Shown: positions 46,378 to 55,858, counted from the stretch's first letter. The stretch is DNA of 64,000 nucleotides from Maribacter algarum (ex Lu et al. 2025) (nom. illeg.) (GCA_947495915.1 CANMAW010000005.1:186001-250000); one strand, 5' to 3'. Notes: generated from the sequence alone by a model not told the origin. Numbers and translations are program-made.

Positions 46378-47032
46378 ACTCCAAATAAGTATTCTTGTGC
46401 TTTGTTTTTGTTCTTTGATCAGTTGGTCACAGGAAGATAAACAAGAAACAGTTGCTATTGATTCTGTTAAAACCACACTGGCAGAAGATGAAATAATGGT
46501 AATTGATACACTAGTTGTACAGAAAAAGGCTATTAACCCGCTTGCTCCTAGTAAAGCTGCATTTTACTCTGCAGTACTCCCCGGTTTAGGTCAAATTTAC
46601 AACAAACGTTACTGGAAAGTTCCATTAGTTTGGGGCGCTATCGGTGGAGGTATATATGGTTACCGATTCTATGACCAACAATATAAAGATCTTAGAACGG
46701 CTTTTAAGAGACGTAAAGCGGGTTTTACCGATGATGAATTTTACGACCTAAGACTTGAGCCTGGACAGGTAACAACTAGAACCACACCAGAAATTGATGA
46801 TCAACGTTTAGAACGTCTTCAAAATGATCGACAAAATGATCGTGATTTAACCTTGTTAGTTACCATTCTTTTTTATGCTTTAAATGTTGTTGACGCCAAT
46901 GTAGATGCTCATTTGAAGCAATTCAACATTGATGATGATTTAGGATTAAATTTTGAATTTCAACCCTATTTAGAGTTGAATCCTATTAGTAGCGATCCCA
47001 ACTATGGTATGGCTTTAATTGTTAAATTTTAA
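46367..47032 (+). CDS. DUF5683 membrane protein, exported
   Basis: A 221-residue protein with an N-terminal signal (VTKLQISILVLCFCSLISWSQ), an acidic linker, and the DUF5683 core. The core contains KAAFYSAVLPGLGQIYNKRYWKVPLVWGAI and a later LLVTILFYALNVVDANVDAHL. This pattern implies a small membrane-associated domain. The start is a TTG at 46367 overlapping parB; no good ATG gives a signal. It lies between parB and dapB, a conserved flavobacterial position; function unknown. Confidence 0.82.
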   Translation: MVTKLQISILVLCFCSLISWSQEDKQETVAIDSVKTTLAEDEIMVIDTLVVQKKAINPLAPSKAAFYSAVLPGLGQIYNKRYWKVPLVWGAIGGGIYGYRFYDQQYKDLRTAFKRRKAGFTDDEFYDLRLEPGQVTTRTTPEIDDQRLERLQNDRQNDRDLTLLVTILFYALNVVDANVDAHLKQFNIDDDLGLNFEFQPYLELNPISSDPNYGMALIVKF

Positions 47033-47035
47033 GTT

Positions 47036-47734
47036 ATGAAAATTGCATTATTCGGTTACGGTAAAATGGGGCAGATGATTGAAAAGATCGCCCTTCAAAG
47101 AGGTCACACTATCGTTGCCAAAATAGACATAGATACCGTTGATATTGATTATACCAATATGGATGTTGCTATTGATTTCAGCATGCCAAGTGCCGCTTTT
47201 AACAACATCAGCAATTGTATTAAAAGCAATGTTCCTATAATTTCAGGAACCACCGGTTGGCTCGATCATTATGATGAGGCTGTAGCCTTATGTGAAGCGC
47301 AAAAAGGAGCATTCATTTACGCATCAAACTTTAGTCTTGGGGTAAATGTATTTTTTGAGCTCAATCAATATTTAGCGAAAATGATGGCTAACCTAAAAGA
47401 ATATTCGGTTTCCATGGAAGAGATTCATCATACCCAAAAACTCGATGCTCCAAGTGGTACTGCTATAACCTTAGCTGAAGGTGTAATTTCAAACACGAAT
47501 TATACTGGATGGAAATTAGATGAAGATCAAGAAAATCACATCAATATTACTTCAAAAAGAGAAGGAACCGTGCCTGGTACTCATACAGTTAGCTACGAAA
47601 GTTCGGTTGATAGTATTGACATTAAACATACCGCGCATAACCGAGAAGGCTTTGCTTTAGGAGCCGTAATCGCCGCTGAATGGATTCAAAATAAAGAAGG
47701 CGTATTCTCAATGAAAGATGTATTGGGACTTTAA
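47036..47734 (+). CDS. dapB: 4-hydroxy-tetrahydrodipicolinate reductase DapB
   Basis: NAD(P)H-dependent step of diaminopimelate and lysine synthesis. The 232-residue protein has IALFGYGKMGQMIEKIA (nucleotide fold), ISGTTGW, YASNFSLGVNVFF and the substrate motif EIHHTQKLDAPSGTA. The C-terminal HTAHNREGFALGAVIAAEW closes the fold. It is shorter than E. coli DapB (273), as is usual in Bacteroidota. Its product feeds peptidoglycan cross-bridges. Confidence 0.95.
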   Translation: MKIALFGYGKMGQMIEKIALQRGHTIVAKIDIDTVDIDYTNMDVAIDFSMPSAAFNNISNCIKSNVPIISGTTGWLDHYDEAVALCEAQKGAFIYASNFSLGVNVFFELNQYLAKMMANLKEYSVSMEEIHHTQKLDAPSGTAITLAEGVISNTNYTGWKLDEDQENHINITSKREGTVPGTHTVSYESSVDSIDIKHTAHNREGFALGAVIAAEWIQNKEGVFSMKDVLGL

Positions 47735-47762
47735 AATATAAATCAACAGACAACAAAATATT

Positions 47763-49469
47763 ATGAACGCAACGCAATGGATTCTTTTTATTCTAATCGT
47801 TCAAGTAATACACTTTTTAGGAACTTGGAAATTATACGTTAAAGCTGGTAGAAAAGCTTGGGAAGCTGCGATACCTGTATACAACGCAATCATATTAATG
47901 CAAATTATTAACCGACCAAAATGGTGGGTGATTTTGTTGTTTATTCCCATTATCAACTTACTGATGTTTCCAGTAATATGGGTAGAGACTATTCGTAGTT
48001 TTGGAAGACACAGCTTAGTGGATACGTGGCTAGTGATATTGACTTTAGGTTTTTATATTTATTATGTAAACTATAGTTTAGATGTTACCTATGTCGAAGA
48101 ACGCAGTTTAAATCCGCGTAGTGTTGCCGGAGAATGGGTGAGTTCTATTGTTTTTGCCATTGTTGCTGCTACCCTTGTGCATACCTATTTTATTCAACCG
48201 TATGTCATTCCAACCGGATCTTTAGAACGTACCTTACGAATTGGTGATTTACTATTTGTAAGTAAATTTCATTACGGAGCCAGAACTCCAATGACGGCTG
48301 TTGCAGCACCTATGGTACACGACACATTACCCGTTGTCGGTTTACCTTCTTATTTAAGAAAACCACAGATTCCCTATTTCAGACTTCCTGGTTTTAAAGA
48401 AATTAAAAGAAAGGAAATTGTTGTTTTTAGTTGGCCTGCTGATACGGTACGTCAATTTCACAAAAGAGAAGCCGGGGTCAAAAAGCCGATTGATAAAAAA
48501 TCAAACTATGTAAAAAGATGCGTAGGCATTCCGGGAGATTCCTTGCAAATTATTGATGGATTTGTTTATGCCAATGGCAAACAGCTAGAGTTGCCTGATC
48601 GAGCAAGACCGATGTATAATCACATCGTAACGGTTGATAAAGACATTGCTAGTTACATGAAAATATTAGGCCGAGAGAATCTCAGGGCCACTGTAATGAA
48701 AGTGCCCGCAAGTGTTTATGAGAAAAATAACGCTACAGAAATTATAAGAGCTGCCGCATTAAACGAAATAAAAAGAGACTCTAGCTTCACCTATTATGTA
48801 GGTAATATTTCAGATCAACGCATTGCCAATTTTCTAGAAGTAACCCCTGCAGCAAACATGGCCGTTTTTAATTTAGTGGCAGACGAAGCACCTGAAATGG
48901 AAGGAAAAAATGGCATCGTTTCAGTAGAAAGATTTAATGAAAAAAGTGCACATACAAGGGTTTTTCCTCACGATCGTGCACATGCTGGTACTGTTGACAA
49001 TTTCGGGCCATTCTATGTGCCAAAAAGAGGGGGCACCATACCTTTGACTGTAAATAGTTTGCCATGGTATAAAAAAATCATAAAAGACTATGAACATAAC
49101 ACCCTTGGTGTTAAAGGAAATCAAATACTTATTAATGGAGAGGTTGCCGATTCGTATACTTTTCAGCAAGATTATTATTGGATGATGGGTGATAACCGCC
49201 ATAGTTCTGAAGACAGTAGAATGTGGGGGTATGTACCAGAAAATCATATTGTTGGTACGCCGATATTCATATGGATGAGCTTTGATAATTTCGTTAACGA
49301 GAAAGGCGCTATGAATAAACCATGGCAATGGAAACCTCGTTGGGATCGCATTTTTACTACGGTAAACGGAACTGGCCAGCCAGTATCTTATTTCAAATAC
49401 TTCTTAGTGGCCTTGGCTGCTTGGATTGGTTTTGATTATTTCAGAAAGCGCAAAAAAAGTAAATCTTAA
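47763..49469 (+). CDS. lepB: Signal peptidase I LepB, long Bacteroidota form
   Basis: A 568-residue signal peptidase I. The N-terminal 115 residues carry about three membrane helices (DUF5684-like: FVPVYNAI-like AAIPVYNAIILMQII). The catalytic Ser153 lies in IPTGSLERTLRIGD and the catalytic Lys251 in NYVKRCVGIPGDSL. The C-terminal box is MGDNRHSSEDSRMWGYVP. About 200 residues are inserted between box D and the C-terminal box, which is why it is nearly twice E. coli length. It cleaves Sec signal peptides at the outer face of the inner membrane. Confidence 0.95.
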   Translation: MNATQWILFILIVQVIHFLGTWKLYVKAGRKAWEAAIPVYNAIILMQIINRPKWWVILLFIPIINLLMFPVIWVETIRSFGRHSLVDTWLVILTLGFYIYYVNYSLDVTYVEERSLNPRSVAGEWVSSIVFAIVAATLVHTYFIQPYVIPTGSLERTLRIGDLLFVSKFHYGARTPMTAVAAPMVHDTLPVVGLPSYLRKPQIPYFRLPGFKEIKRKEIVVFSWPADTVRQFHKREAGVKKPIDKKSNYVKRCVGIPGDSLQIIDGFVYANGKQLELPDRARPMYNHIVTVDKDIASYMKILGRENLRATVMKVPASVYEKNNATEIIRAAALNEIKRDSSFTYYVGNISDQRIANFLEVTPAANMAVFNLVADEAPEMEGKNGIVSVERFNEKSAHTRVFPHDRAHAGTVDNFGPFYVPKRGGTIPLTVNSLPWYKKIIKDYEHNTLGVKGNQILINGEVADSYTFQQDYYWMMGDNRHSSEDSRMWGYVPENHIVGTPIFIWMSFDNFVNEKGAMNKPWQWKPRWDRIFTTVNGTGQPVSYFKYFLVALAAWIGFDYFRKRKKSKS

Positions 49470-49472
49470 TAT

Positions 49473-50096
49473 TTGAAAACGCTTTTACATCCGGCATACA
49501 TTCCGAATATACGCACTTTTGCAGTTCTAACTCAAAATGAGGTTGAATGGGAAGTTGAAGATAATTTTCAAAAGCAGACCTATCGTAATCGAGCCTATAT
49601 TTGTGCTGATAGGGGAAAACTTATGCTCAATATACCTATTCAACACGTTGGAAAAAATCAGGGGCGTCAAAAATATAAGGATATTCGCATTGATCACAGT
49701 GAAAATTGGCAACGCCAACATTGGCGAACCCTTCAAACTGCTTATCGTACATCTCCTTTTTTTGAATATTATGAGGATGAAATCGCTACACTTTACGAAA
49801 AGGTTCCTGAATTTTTATTAGATTTTAATTTAAAATCTATAGCTATAATTTGTGATTGTTTACAGATTACCATGCCAACAAATAAGTCTTCTTCATATAA
49901 AGTTCAACCAGAAAATATGTTAGATTTAAGAAGTTTGGTTGATGCTAAAAAAAAATACGAGCATGCACTAACTTCGTACTCACAGGTCTTTGGTGACAGG
50001 CATGGCTTTATCGAAAATATGAGTTGTTTTGATCTATTATTCAACGAAGGCACAAACGCTTTAAGCTACCTTAAAAAAGTTGACGTAAATACTTAA
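49473..50096 (+). CDS. WbqC-family protein
   Basis: A 207-residue protein of the WbqC-like family, with LLHPAYIPNIRTFAVL, QKQTYRNRAYIC, HSENWQRQHWRTLQTAYRTSPFFEYY and a late ENMSCFDLLFNEG. The start is a TTG at 49473, four bases after lepB. Family members are linked to surface polysaccharide loci, but no activity is established. It has no signal peptide. Confidence 0.88.
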   Translation: MKTLLHPAYIPNIRTFAVLTQNEVEWEVEDNFQKQTYRNRAYICADRGKLMLNIPIQHVGKNQGRQKYKDIRIDHSENWQRQHWRTLQTAYRTSPFFEYYEDEIATLYEKVPEFLLDFNLKSIAIICDCLQITMPTNKSSSYKVQPENMLDLRSLVDAKKKYEHALTSYSQVFGDRHGFIENMSCFDLLFNEGTNALSYLKKVDVNT

Positions 50097-50104
50097 TAGT
50101 AAAT

Positions 50105-50419
50105 ATGCTTCGATTTGGTTTACACTACGGTATTCATTTCATAGTGCCGATTATTGTTGGCCTATTATTTTTCAAAAAAAATAAAGGGTTTGTTATACTT
50201 GTTTTACTCGCTGGAATTGTAATTGATATTGATCACCTGTTCGCAAATCCGATCTTTGATCCCAATCGTTGTAGCGTTGGTTTTCACCCCTTACATTCTT
50301 ATATAGCCATAGCAGTTTACATAGGGCTACTTTTTTTCAAAAAAACAAGAATATTCGGTATTGCACTACTCATTCATATTGTGGCAGATGTAACCGATTG
50401 TGCCTTAATGGGCTCCTAA
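50105..50419 (+). CDS. DUF6122 membrane protein
   Basis: A 104-residue protein with three to four membrane helices (HYGIHFIVPIIVGLLFF, FVILVLLAGIVIDIDHLF, LHSYIAIAVYIGLLFF). Two His/Asp-rich elements, VIDIDHLF and GFHPLHSY, resemble metal-dependent membrane hydrolase motifs. Function unknown to me. Its end overlaps the convergent endonuclease/exonuclease-fold gene by 15 bases. Confidence 0.8.
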   Translation: MLRFGLHYGIHFIVPIIVGLLFFKKNKGFVILVLLAGIVIDIDHLFANPIFDPNRCSVGFHPLHSYIAIAVYIGLLFFKKTRIFGIALLIHIVADVTDCALMGS

Positions 50420-51442
50420 CTTAAACGAAGCCATTACTGGGTAGTGATCAGAGTATTCCACATCATAGGTCTTGTGACTTTTCACTTCAAAGACAGGGTC
50501 TGACAAAATAAAATCAATTCGAACTGGAAAACGATGATAATTTAAAGTTCTACCGTAACCAAAACCTTGTTCGATAAACGAATCATTTTTTTCACCGCGA
50601 ATGGTTTTATAAGCATTAGAAAATTGAGAGTTATTGAAGTCACCACATAAAATCTGCGGATATGAGTTGGCTTGCATATGCTCTTTGACCAATTTCGCTT
50701 GCTGCTGTTGCTTACCAAAAGCTTCGGTCATTTTTTTAAGTATACGTTTTGACTTTTGTTGATCAAGTATACTATTGGCCCGAGTATGCGTTATACCTAG
50801 CGATTGCAAATGCATATTATATATTCTGATCGTATCATTCTTATATAGAATATCAGCACATGCAGCTTCATTCGGACTACCAGGAAAATCAAGTAACTCG
50901 GTATTGATAATTGGATATTTTGAGAATATACCCAGAAGTACCTTATCCTGTTTATGTATATACTCTAAATATCGGTATGGATAATCTTCGTATTCTTTTT
51001 GGCGCACATAGTCAACTTCTTGAAAACATATTACATCGGGTTTTTCTTCGTCAACAAAGGCCTTAATATCATCAAATACATTAGGACTAGCCATCTCACC
51101 GAATTTATTAAAAACTCGAACATTATAGCTCATAACCTTTAAGTCATCTGCCGCAGCCTCACTTTCACCTAAGCCCACTTTAATGAATGCTCCAAGAGAG
51201 AAATAACCGATCACCAATATTAGAAGTGAAAGAAGCATTTGCCTTTTTCTTTGGTACAACCAAAAGAGAAAAAACAAAAAATTGGCAATAACCAATAAAG
51301 GTACTCCCAAACTTAGGAATGCTAAAAATGCATATCGCTCTGAAGAAATATACGGAACAAAACAAGCCGCCGCTAACAGCAAAACCGCTAAGCAATTAAA
51401 AAAAAATAGGAGCTTTTGAAACAGAGAGAGGTTTTTGAACAT
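50405..51442 (-). CDS. Membrane-anchored endonuclease/exonuclease/phosphatase-family protein
   Basis: A 345-residue protein with three N-terminal membrane helices (about residues 10-100). It is followed by an EEP-fold domain: VMSYNVRVFNKFG, KPDVICFQEVDY, YNMHLQSLGITHTR, ILCGDFNNSQFSNAY and EYSDHYPVMASFKL. The Asn, Glu, His and Asp residues of the EEP active site are all present. It probably cleaves a phosphodiester or phosphoester outside the membrane. I start at the ATG at 51440-51442; upstream in-frame sequence overlaps the rhomboid gene and reads unlike a family N-terminus. Confidence 0.88.
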   Translation of the reverse strand: MFKNLSLFQKLLFFFNCLAVLLLAAACFVPYISSERYAFLAFLSLGVPLLVIANFLFFLFWLYQRKRQMLLSLLILVIGYFSLGAFIKVGLGESEAAADDLKVMSYNVRVFNKFGEMASPNVFDDIKAFVDEEKPDVICFQEVDYVRQKEYEDYPYRYLEYIHKQDKVLLGIFSKYPIINTELLDFPGSPNEAACADILYKNDTIRIYNMHLQSLGITHTRANSILDQQKSKRILKKMTEAFGKQQQQAKLVKEHMQANSYPQILCGDFNNSQFSNAYKTIRGEKNDSFIEQGFGYGRTLNYHRFPVRIDFILSDPVFEVKSHKTYDVEYSDHYPVMASFKLGAH

Positions 51443-51443
51443 A

Positions 51444-52313
51444 TTAACTGTCCTTACCAGCTTTAAACAAAAAGTCCTTTTCAGCTTTTGAAAGGCTTTC
51501 GTATCCTGATTTACTGATTTTATCAAGTATGTCATCAATTTGACGTTGATGGCTATCTTTATCTATCTTGGCTTTAGAACTACGGGGGCTTTTTGATTTG
51601 TTTTTGTATACTGTTTTCATAGGAGCTTTTTTAGAAGAAGGTTTAAAGGTATTTACTAAACCATCTATAAATTTTGAAAACCCAGCTCCTATATCTCTAC
51701 CCTCCATTAATTGACGTGCATAAAAATAACCCAACATAGCACCTCCTAAATGTGCAATTCTGCCACCGATATTACCACCTAAACCAATTTGCGCTAAGTC
51801 CATCAATACTACAAATAGTCCGATTTGCCATAGTTTTACGTTGAAAAACACCACCCTTACTTCCTGATTTGGAATATAGGTACAGACAAATATCAGTACT
51901 GCCATAACTCCCGCAGAAGCCCCTAACAAAATAGCATTACTTTGCATCAAGGTTGGAAAAATATTATAACTGGCAACAAACAAGAGACCTCCTAGAATCA
52001 CTCCTAAAAAGTATACGTTCAAGAAACGTTTACCATCAAAAAGATTTAGTAAAATACGAGAAGCGACATACAGTACATACATATTCCACAGAATATGGAA
52101 TATACCATCATGTAAAAAAGAATAAGTTACAATAGACCATGGCTGACTTATAAAAGCTATTAAATCTTTTGGCAGAACAAACCACTGCTTAACGTCGAAT
52201 TTAAAAAGCGCCTCTAACAAACCAATGGCAATAAACACAATGACGTTTATTGCTATTAACTTTTCAGCAACGTTTAAGCGAGCATATTGATATCGTAGAC
52301 CTCCGTTATTCAT
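51444..52313 (-). CDS. Rhomboid-family intramembrane serine protease with basic C-terminal tail
   Basis: A 289-residue rhomboid. The catalytic Ser133 is in LLGASAGV and His188 in AHLGGAMLGYF, with HDGIFHILWNMYVLY supplying the helix-2 His/Asn element. About 65 C-terminal residues are soluble, lysine-rich and end with ESLSKAEKDFLFKAGKDS, a tail common in Bacteroidota rhomboids. It starts one base after its tandem partner. The start ATG at 52311-52313 is used; the upstream frame overlaps the partner gene. Confidence 0.9.
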   Translation of the reverse strand: MNNGGLRYQYARLNVAEKLIAINVIVFIAIGLLEALFKFDVKQWFVLPKDLIAFISQPWSIVTYSFLHDGIFHILWNMYVLYVASRILLNLFDGKRFLNVYFLGVILGGLLFVASYNIFPTLMQSNAILLGASAGVMAVLIFVCTYIPNQEVRVVFFNVKLWQIGLFVVLMDLAQIGLGGNIGGRIAHLGGAMLGYFYARQLMEGRDIGAGFSKFIDGLVNTFKPSSKKAPMKTVYKNKSKSPRSSKAKIDKDSHQRQIDDILDKISKSGYESLSKAEKDFLFKAGKDS

Positions 52314-52314
52314 A

Positions 52315-53064
52315 TTAATTCCAACGGTTTTGATTAAATGAATTCTTTTTCCAGTACCACATAACAATAAATCCGATGACCGCTCCACCAATATGAGCCA
52401 TGTAAGCTGTATTACTAGGGCCGAGTATAGGAGTGCCGGTAAATAATGGCACAACGTTTAATAAAATAAGTGATCCTGGAATGAAATATTTTGCTTTTAC
52501 CGGAACTGGAAAAAATATCAACATCAACTCAGCATTCGGGCTCATAACACCAAAAGCCGCTAAAATACCCATTATACAACCAGATGCACCAACCATAGTT
52601 GAATTGAAAACTGGTATAATCTCCTTTAAATAATACAATTGTTCTTGACTTAAACCTGGTATTCCCTTGTTTGAAGACAACATCTGAACGATTTGATCTC
52701 CGGCTAATCCAGATTCTATTAACTCACCATAACCCGGTAGATAGTTAAAATAATAATAGCCAACTTGAAACAACGCCGCACCAAATCCTGCTGAAAAATA
52801 TAAGAATAGAAACCTATTTCTACCCAAGTATTGCTCTACTGGCCCGCCAAACATCCATAGAGCAAACATATTAAATGCAATATGAGCAAATCCACCATGC
52901 ATAAACATATGTGTAACTATCTGCCATATTTCAAAATATTCGTTTTTAGGAAACCAAAGCGCAAACCATTCATACATACGATCTCCGTAAAGGGAAGTTG
53001 CTATAAAAAACAACACATTTACGATCAGCAAATGTTTAACGGTTTCTGTGAGGCGATTCATCAT
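52315..53064 (-). CDS. Rhomboid-family intramembrane serine protease
   Basis: A 249-residue rhomboid with HGGFAHIAFNMFALW, the catalytic Ser161 in MVGASGCIMG and His224 in AHIGGAVIGF. A loop of about 50 residues (105-155) separates two helices, longer than in its downstream partner. It begins immediately after mutL and is probably co-transcribed. The substrate is unknown. Confidence 0.92.
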   Translation of the reverse strand: MMNRLTETVKHLLIVNVLFFIATSLYGDRMYEWFALWFPKNEYFEIWQIVTHMFMHGGFAHIAFNMFALWMFGGPVEQYLGRNRFLFLYFSAGFGAALFQVGYYYFNYLPGYGELIESGLAGDQIVQMLSSNKGIPGLSQEQLYYLKEIIPVFNSTMVGASGCIMGILAAFGVMSPNAELMLIFFPVPVKAKYFIPGSLILLNVVPLFTGTPILGPSNTAYMAHIGGAVIGFIVMWYWKKNSFNQNRWN

Positions 53065-54930
53065 CTATATAAATTTTTTATCAATATCATTCTCAGTAAT
53101 AGTAATATACACTGATTTATTAAACGGGCTCACCTTAGGTTCCTTACAAGCGAATAAGTCATTGACCAAGCCCAATTGCGAAGCACTATCTAATAATTCC
53201 CCTGTTTTTACAGAAAGTGTTTTTGAGAGTGTTTTAGCCAGTATATCGGTTTGCGAAAAACTCTCTCCAGAAATATCCATTTGATAATCTGAAATTAATT
53301 GATCTAACACCATACCAACTTCGCTTTCTGAAACCAACAAAGGAACGCCTGTAATTTCAATTGTTTCCTGATCAGCAAAATCAAAAACAAAACCAATAGT
53401 ATGAAGGCTTTCTTTAATTTCGTCAAGAATGCCACGATCAGAAGGCGTCACTGCAAGTTTCAATGGAAATAGCAATTGCTGACTTACCGCTTCTTTAATC
53501 GTAATATTTTTTAAAAACTTCTCATACAACACACGCTGATGTGCACGGCTTTGATCAATAACAATCATTCCTGATTTAATGGTCGTAACCACATATTTTC
53601 TACGGAGTTGAAAAGTGGTTGTTTTGGTTTCAACAGATTCCGTTTGATCATCAAATATGGTACTTGCAATGGCCTCTGATTCAAATGAAATGGTACTAAA
53701 ATCACTTTCCTTTTCCTTGCCCAAATCGGTGTCTAAACCCACGTACAAACTTTCCCAGGCATTGCCAGTTGCTTTTCTTTCTCTAGTAAAGGTACGTTCT
53801 GAAGTCTGTTCCGCTCCAGAATCTTGAAAAGGATTAAAACCTGCATCTACCGTAACTTTAGGCAAAGCCGCACTTTTATCTTTATAGGCGTACGGAGTTT
53901 CTAAATTCTGATCTGCTTCAAAATCTAAACTAGGCACCACATTAAATTGGCCCAAACTATGCTTTACGGTTGATCGTAATATAGCATAAAGGGTATGCTC
54001 GTCATCAAACTTCACTTCTGTTTTAGTTGGATGAATATTAATATCTATTGATGCAGGGTCTACATCTAAATATAAAAAGTACCCCGGATGCGTGTCTGAT
54101 TTGATAAGTCCCTCAAATGCATTTGCAACTGCATGGTACAAATAAGGACTTTTTATAAATCGATTATTAACAAAGAAAAATTGTTCTCCTCTACTCTTAC
54201 GGGCAAATTCTGGTTTCACAATAAAACCAGAAATCTTCACCACCTGAGTATCCTCAGAAACCGGAACCAATTTAGCATTTGATTTATGACCAAATACATG
54301 CACAATTCGCTGTCGGTGATTGCCTACAGGAAGATTAAATATTTCATTTCCGTTGTTGTGAAACTGAAAAGCGATGGATGGGTGCGCTAAAGCAACCCTA
54401 TGAAATTCATCAGTAATATGTCGTAATTCAACTTGATTAGATTTCAAAAAATTGCGTCGAGCCGGAATATTGAAAAACAAATTCTTAACAGACAGTGACG
54501 TTCCTTTAGTAACTGTACCCACTTCTTGTGAAACTATCTTGCTACCCTCAATTTTTATAATTGTACCCAATTCTGAATTTTCAGGTTTGGTTTGCAATTC
54601 TACATGTGCGATAGCCGCAATAGATGCAAGTGCTTCGCCTCTAAAACCTTTGGTATCTAAATTGAATAAATCTTCAGCCTTTTGAATCTTTGAAGTAGCA
54701 TGCCTTTCAAAACTCAGTCTTGCATCAGTGGCAGACATACCTACTCCATTATCAACTACCTGAATCAATGCTTTGCCACCATCTTTTATAATCAGCATAA
54801 TTGAAGTTGAACCAGCATCAATTGCATTTTCTAAAAGCTCTTTCACTACAGATGCGGGTCGCTGAACAACCTCACCTGCGGCAATTTGATTAGCAACATG
54901 GTCAGGTAGTAATTTAATAATATCTGCCAT
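53065..54930 (-). CDS. mutL: DNA mismatch repair protein MutL
   Basis: A 621-residue MutL. The GHKL ATPase domain has KELLENAIDAGST, QVVDNGVGM, TKGFRGEALASIAA and GTSLSVKNLFFNIPARRNFL. A linker lies at about 340-430 and the C-terminal dimerisation domain follows. The endonuclease motif DQHAxxE is replaced by DQSRAHQRVLYE starting at Asp459, losing its His and Glu. The late CPHGRP-type motif reads SPFNKS. The protein thus looks ATPase-competent but probably not a nicking enzyme. It overlaps the 94-residue gene upstream by one base. Confidence 0.93.
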   Translation of the reverse strand: MADIIKLLPDHVANQIAAGEVVQRPASVVKELLENAIDAGSTSIMLIIKDGGKALIQVVDNGVGMSATDARLSFERHATSKIQKAEDLFNLDTKGFRGEALASIAAIAHVELQTKPENSELGTIIKIEGSKIVSQEVGTVTKGTSLSVKNLFFNIPARRNFLKSNQVELRHITDEFHRVALAHPSIAFQFHNNGNEIFNLPVGNHRQRIVHVFGHKSNAKLVPVSEDTQVVKISGFIVKPEFARKSRGEQFFFVNNRFIKSPYLYHAVANAFEGLIKSDTHPGYFLYLDVDPASIDINIHPTKTEVKFDDEHTLYAILRSTVKHSLGQFNVVPSLDFEADQNLETPYAYKDKSAALPKVTVDAGFNPFQDSGAEQTSERTFTRERKATGNAWESLYVGLDTDLGKEKESDFSTISFESEAIASTIFDDQTESVETKTTTFQLRRKYVVTTIKSGMIVIDQSRAHQRVLYEKFLKNITIKEAVSQQLLFPLKLAVTPSDRGILDEIKESLHTIGFVFDFADQETIEITGVPLLVSESEVGMVLDQLISDYQMDISGESFSQTDILAKTLSKTLSVKTGELLDSASQLGLVNDLFACKEPKVSPFNKSVYITITENDIDKKFI

Positions 54931-55214
54931 TAGCTACTGAAAAAAATTGAAAGGTCGAAATCTATAATGTAAAGAAAAACAAGTACTAAAATGGATACTA
55001 TGACAAGTAATCGCAATCGCATATTTCGATCGCCTTCGCGTTTCGAATCGTCCATTGCGCGACGTAGCTTTCCTTTTAATCCTCCTTTTGGACCAACCGT
55101 ACTTCGGAATTGATCAAATTTATATTCGATTTTAAAAGGATGACCTTCCTTGTCACTTTTGTAGTAACGCGGTTTGTAATCATAATCTCGATATCCTTTG
55201 CTAAAAAAACCCAT
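54930..55214 (-). CDS. Small conserved membrane protein upstream of mutL
   Basis: A 94-residue protein. A Tyr/Lys-rich N-terminal half (GYRDYDYKPRYYKSDKEG) and the basic segment GPKGGLKGKLRRAMDDSKRE precede one C-terminal membrane helix (LLVIVSILVLVFLYIIDF). Homologous proteins in flavobacteria are sometimes labelled riboflavin synthase beta subunit, but nothing here supports an enzyme; the label probably spread from neighbouring ribH. Function unknown. It is first in the run to mutL and the rhomboids, with an exact -7 element 5 bases upstream. Confidence 0.78.
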   Translation of the reverse strand: MGFFSKGYRDYDYKPRYYKSDKEGHPFKIEYKFDQFRSTVGPKGGLKGKLRRAMDDSKREGDRNMRLRLLVIVSILVLVFLYIIDFDLSIFFSS

Positions 55215-55219
55215 ACCCT

Positions 55220-55227
55220 CAAAGTTA
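55220..55227 (-). promoter_or_regulatory. -7 promoter element for the mutL operon
   Basis: The minus strand reads TAACTTTG, an exact TAnnTTTG match, ending only five bases before the ATG of the 94-residue gene. The transcript would be leaderless or nearly so. Confidence 0.5.
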
Positions 55228-55375
55228 CTTAAATTAGAAAAATAAGCTGCAGTCGTTTCGCCAAAATTTGTTAACAGATACAGCCGTTCACGTAGTGATA
55301 TAGGTATTTACAAAAACTATGCCTTAACAAAAAGAAAAAACAAGAATAGAAAAAATGTTAGTCTTAAGATGGGTA

Positions 55376-55858
55376 TTATTTGCCTAACATCGCCATTTTA
55401 ATGGCCGCAATGGCCGCTTCAGTGCCTTTATTGCCATGCTTTCCCCCACTTCGCTCTTGTGCTTGTAACAAGGTGTTGTCAGTGAGCACACAAAAAATCA
55501 CAGGGGTATCATGGGTGACATTCAAATCTTTTATTCCTTGGGCAGTTGCACTACAAACAAAATCGAAATGTTTCGTTTCCCCTTGAATTACACTACCTAT
55601 TGCGATAACCGCGTCAACTTTTTGAGTTTGTAGCATTTTATGACAACCAAAAGTCAATTCGAAACTACCAGGAACATTCCAACGAATAATATTTTCGGTT
55701 AGTGCTCCACAATCTAATAAGGCCTCTATAGCTCCTGCATATAAACCTTCCGTAATTTCTGCGTTCCACTCTGAAACAACAATCCCAAACCGAAGTTTCT
55801 TCGCATTTGGGATTGACGCCTTATCGTAAACCGATAAATTCTTATTTATGGTAGCCAT
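55376..55858 (-). CDS. ribH: 6,7-dimethyl-8-ribityllumazine synthase RibH
   Basis: Penultimate step of riboflavin synthesis, condensing the ribityl pyrimidine with dihydroxybutanone phosphate. The 160-residue protein has FGIVVSEWNAEITEGLY, WNVPGSFELTFG, IAIGSVIQGETKHFDFVC, PVIFCVLTDNTLLQAQERSGGKHGNKG and a C-terminal AAIAAIKM. The catalytic His in TKHFDF and the phosphate-binding Gly-rich loop are present. It overlaps the TPR gene upstream by one base, so both share a transcript. Confidence 0.96.
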   Translation of the reverse strand: MATINKNLSVYDKASIPNAKKLRFGIVVSEWNAEITEGLYAGAIEALLDCGALTENIIRWNVPGSFELTFGCHKMLQTQKVDAVIAIGSVIQGETKHFDFVCSATAQGIKDLNVTHDTPVIFCVLTDNTLLQAQERSGGKHGNKGTEAAIAAIKMAMLGK

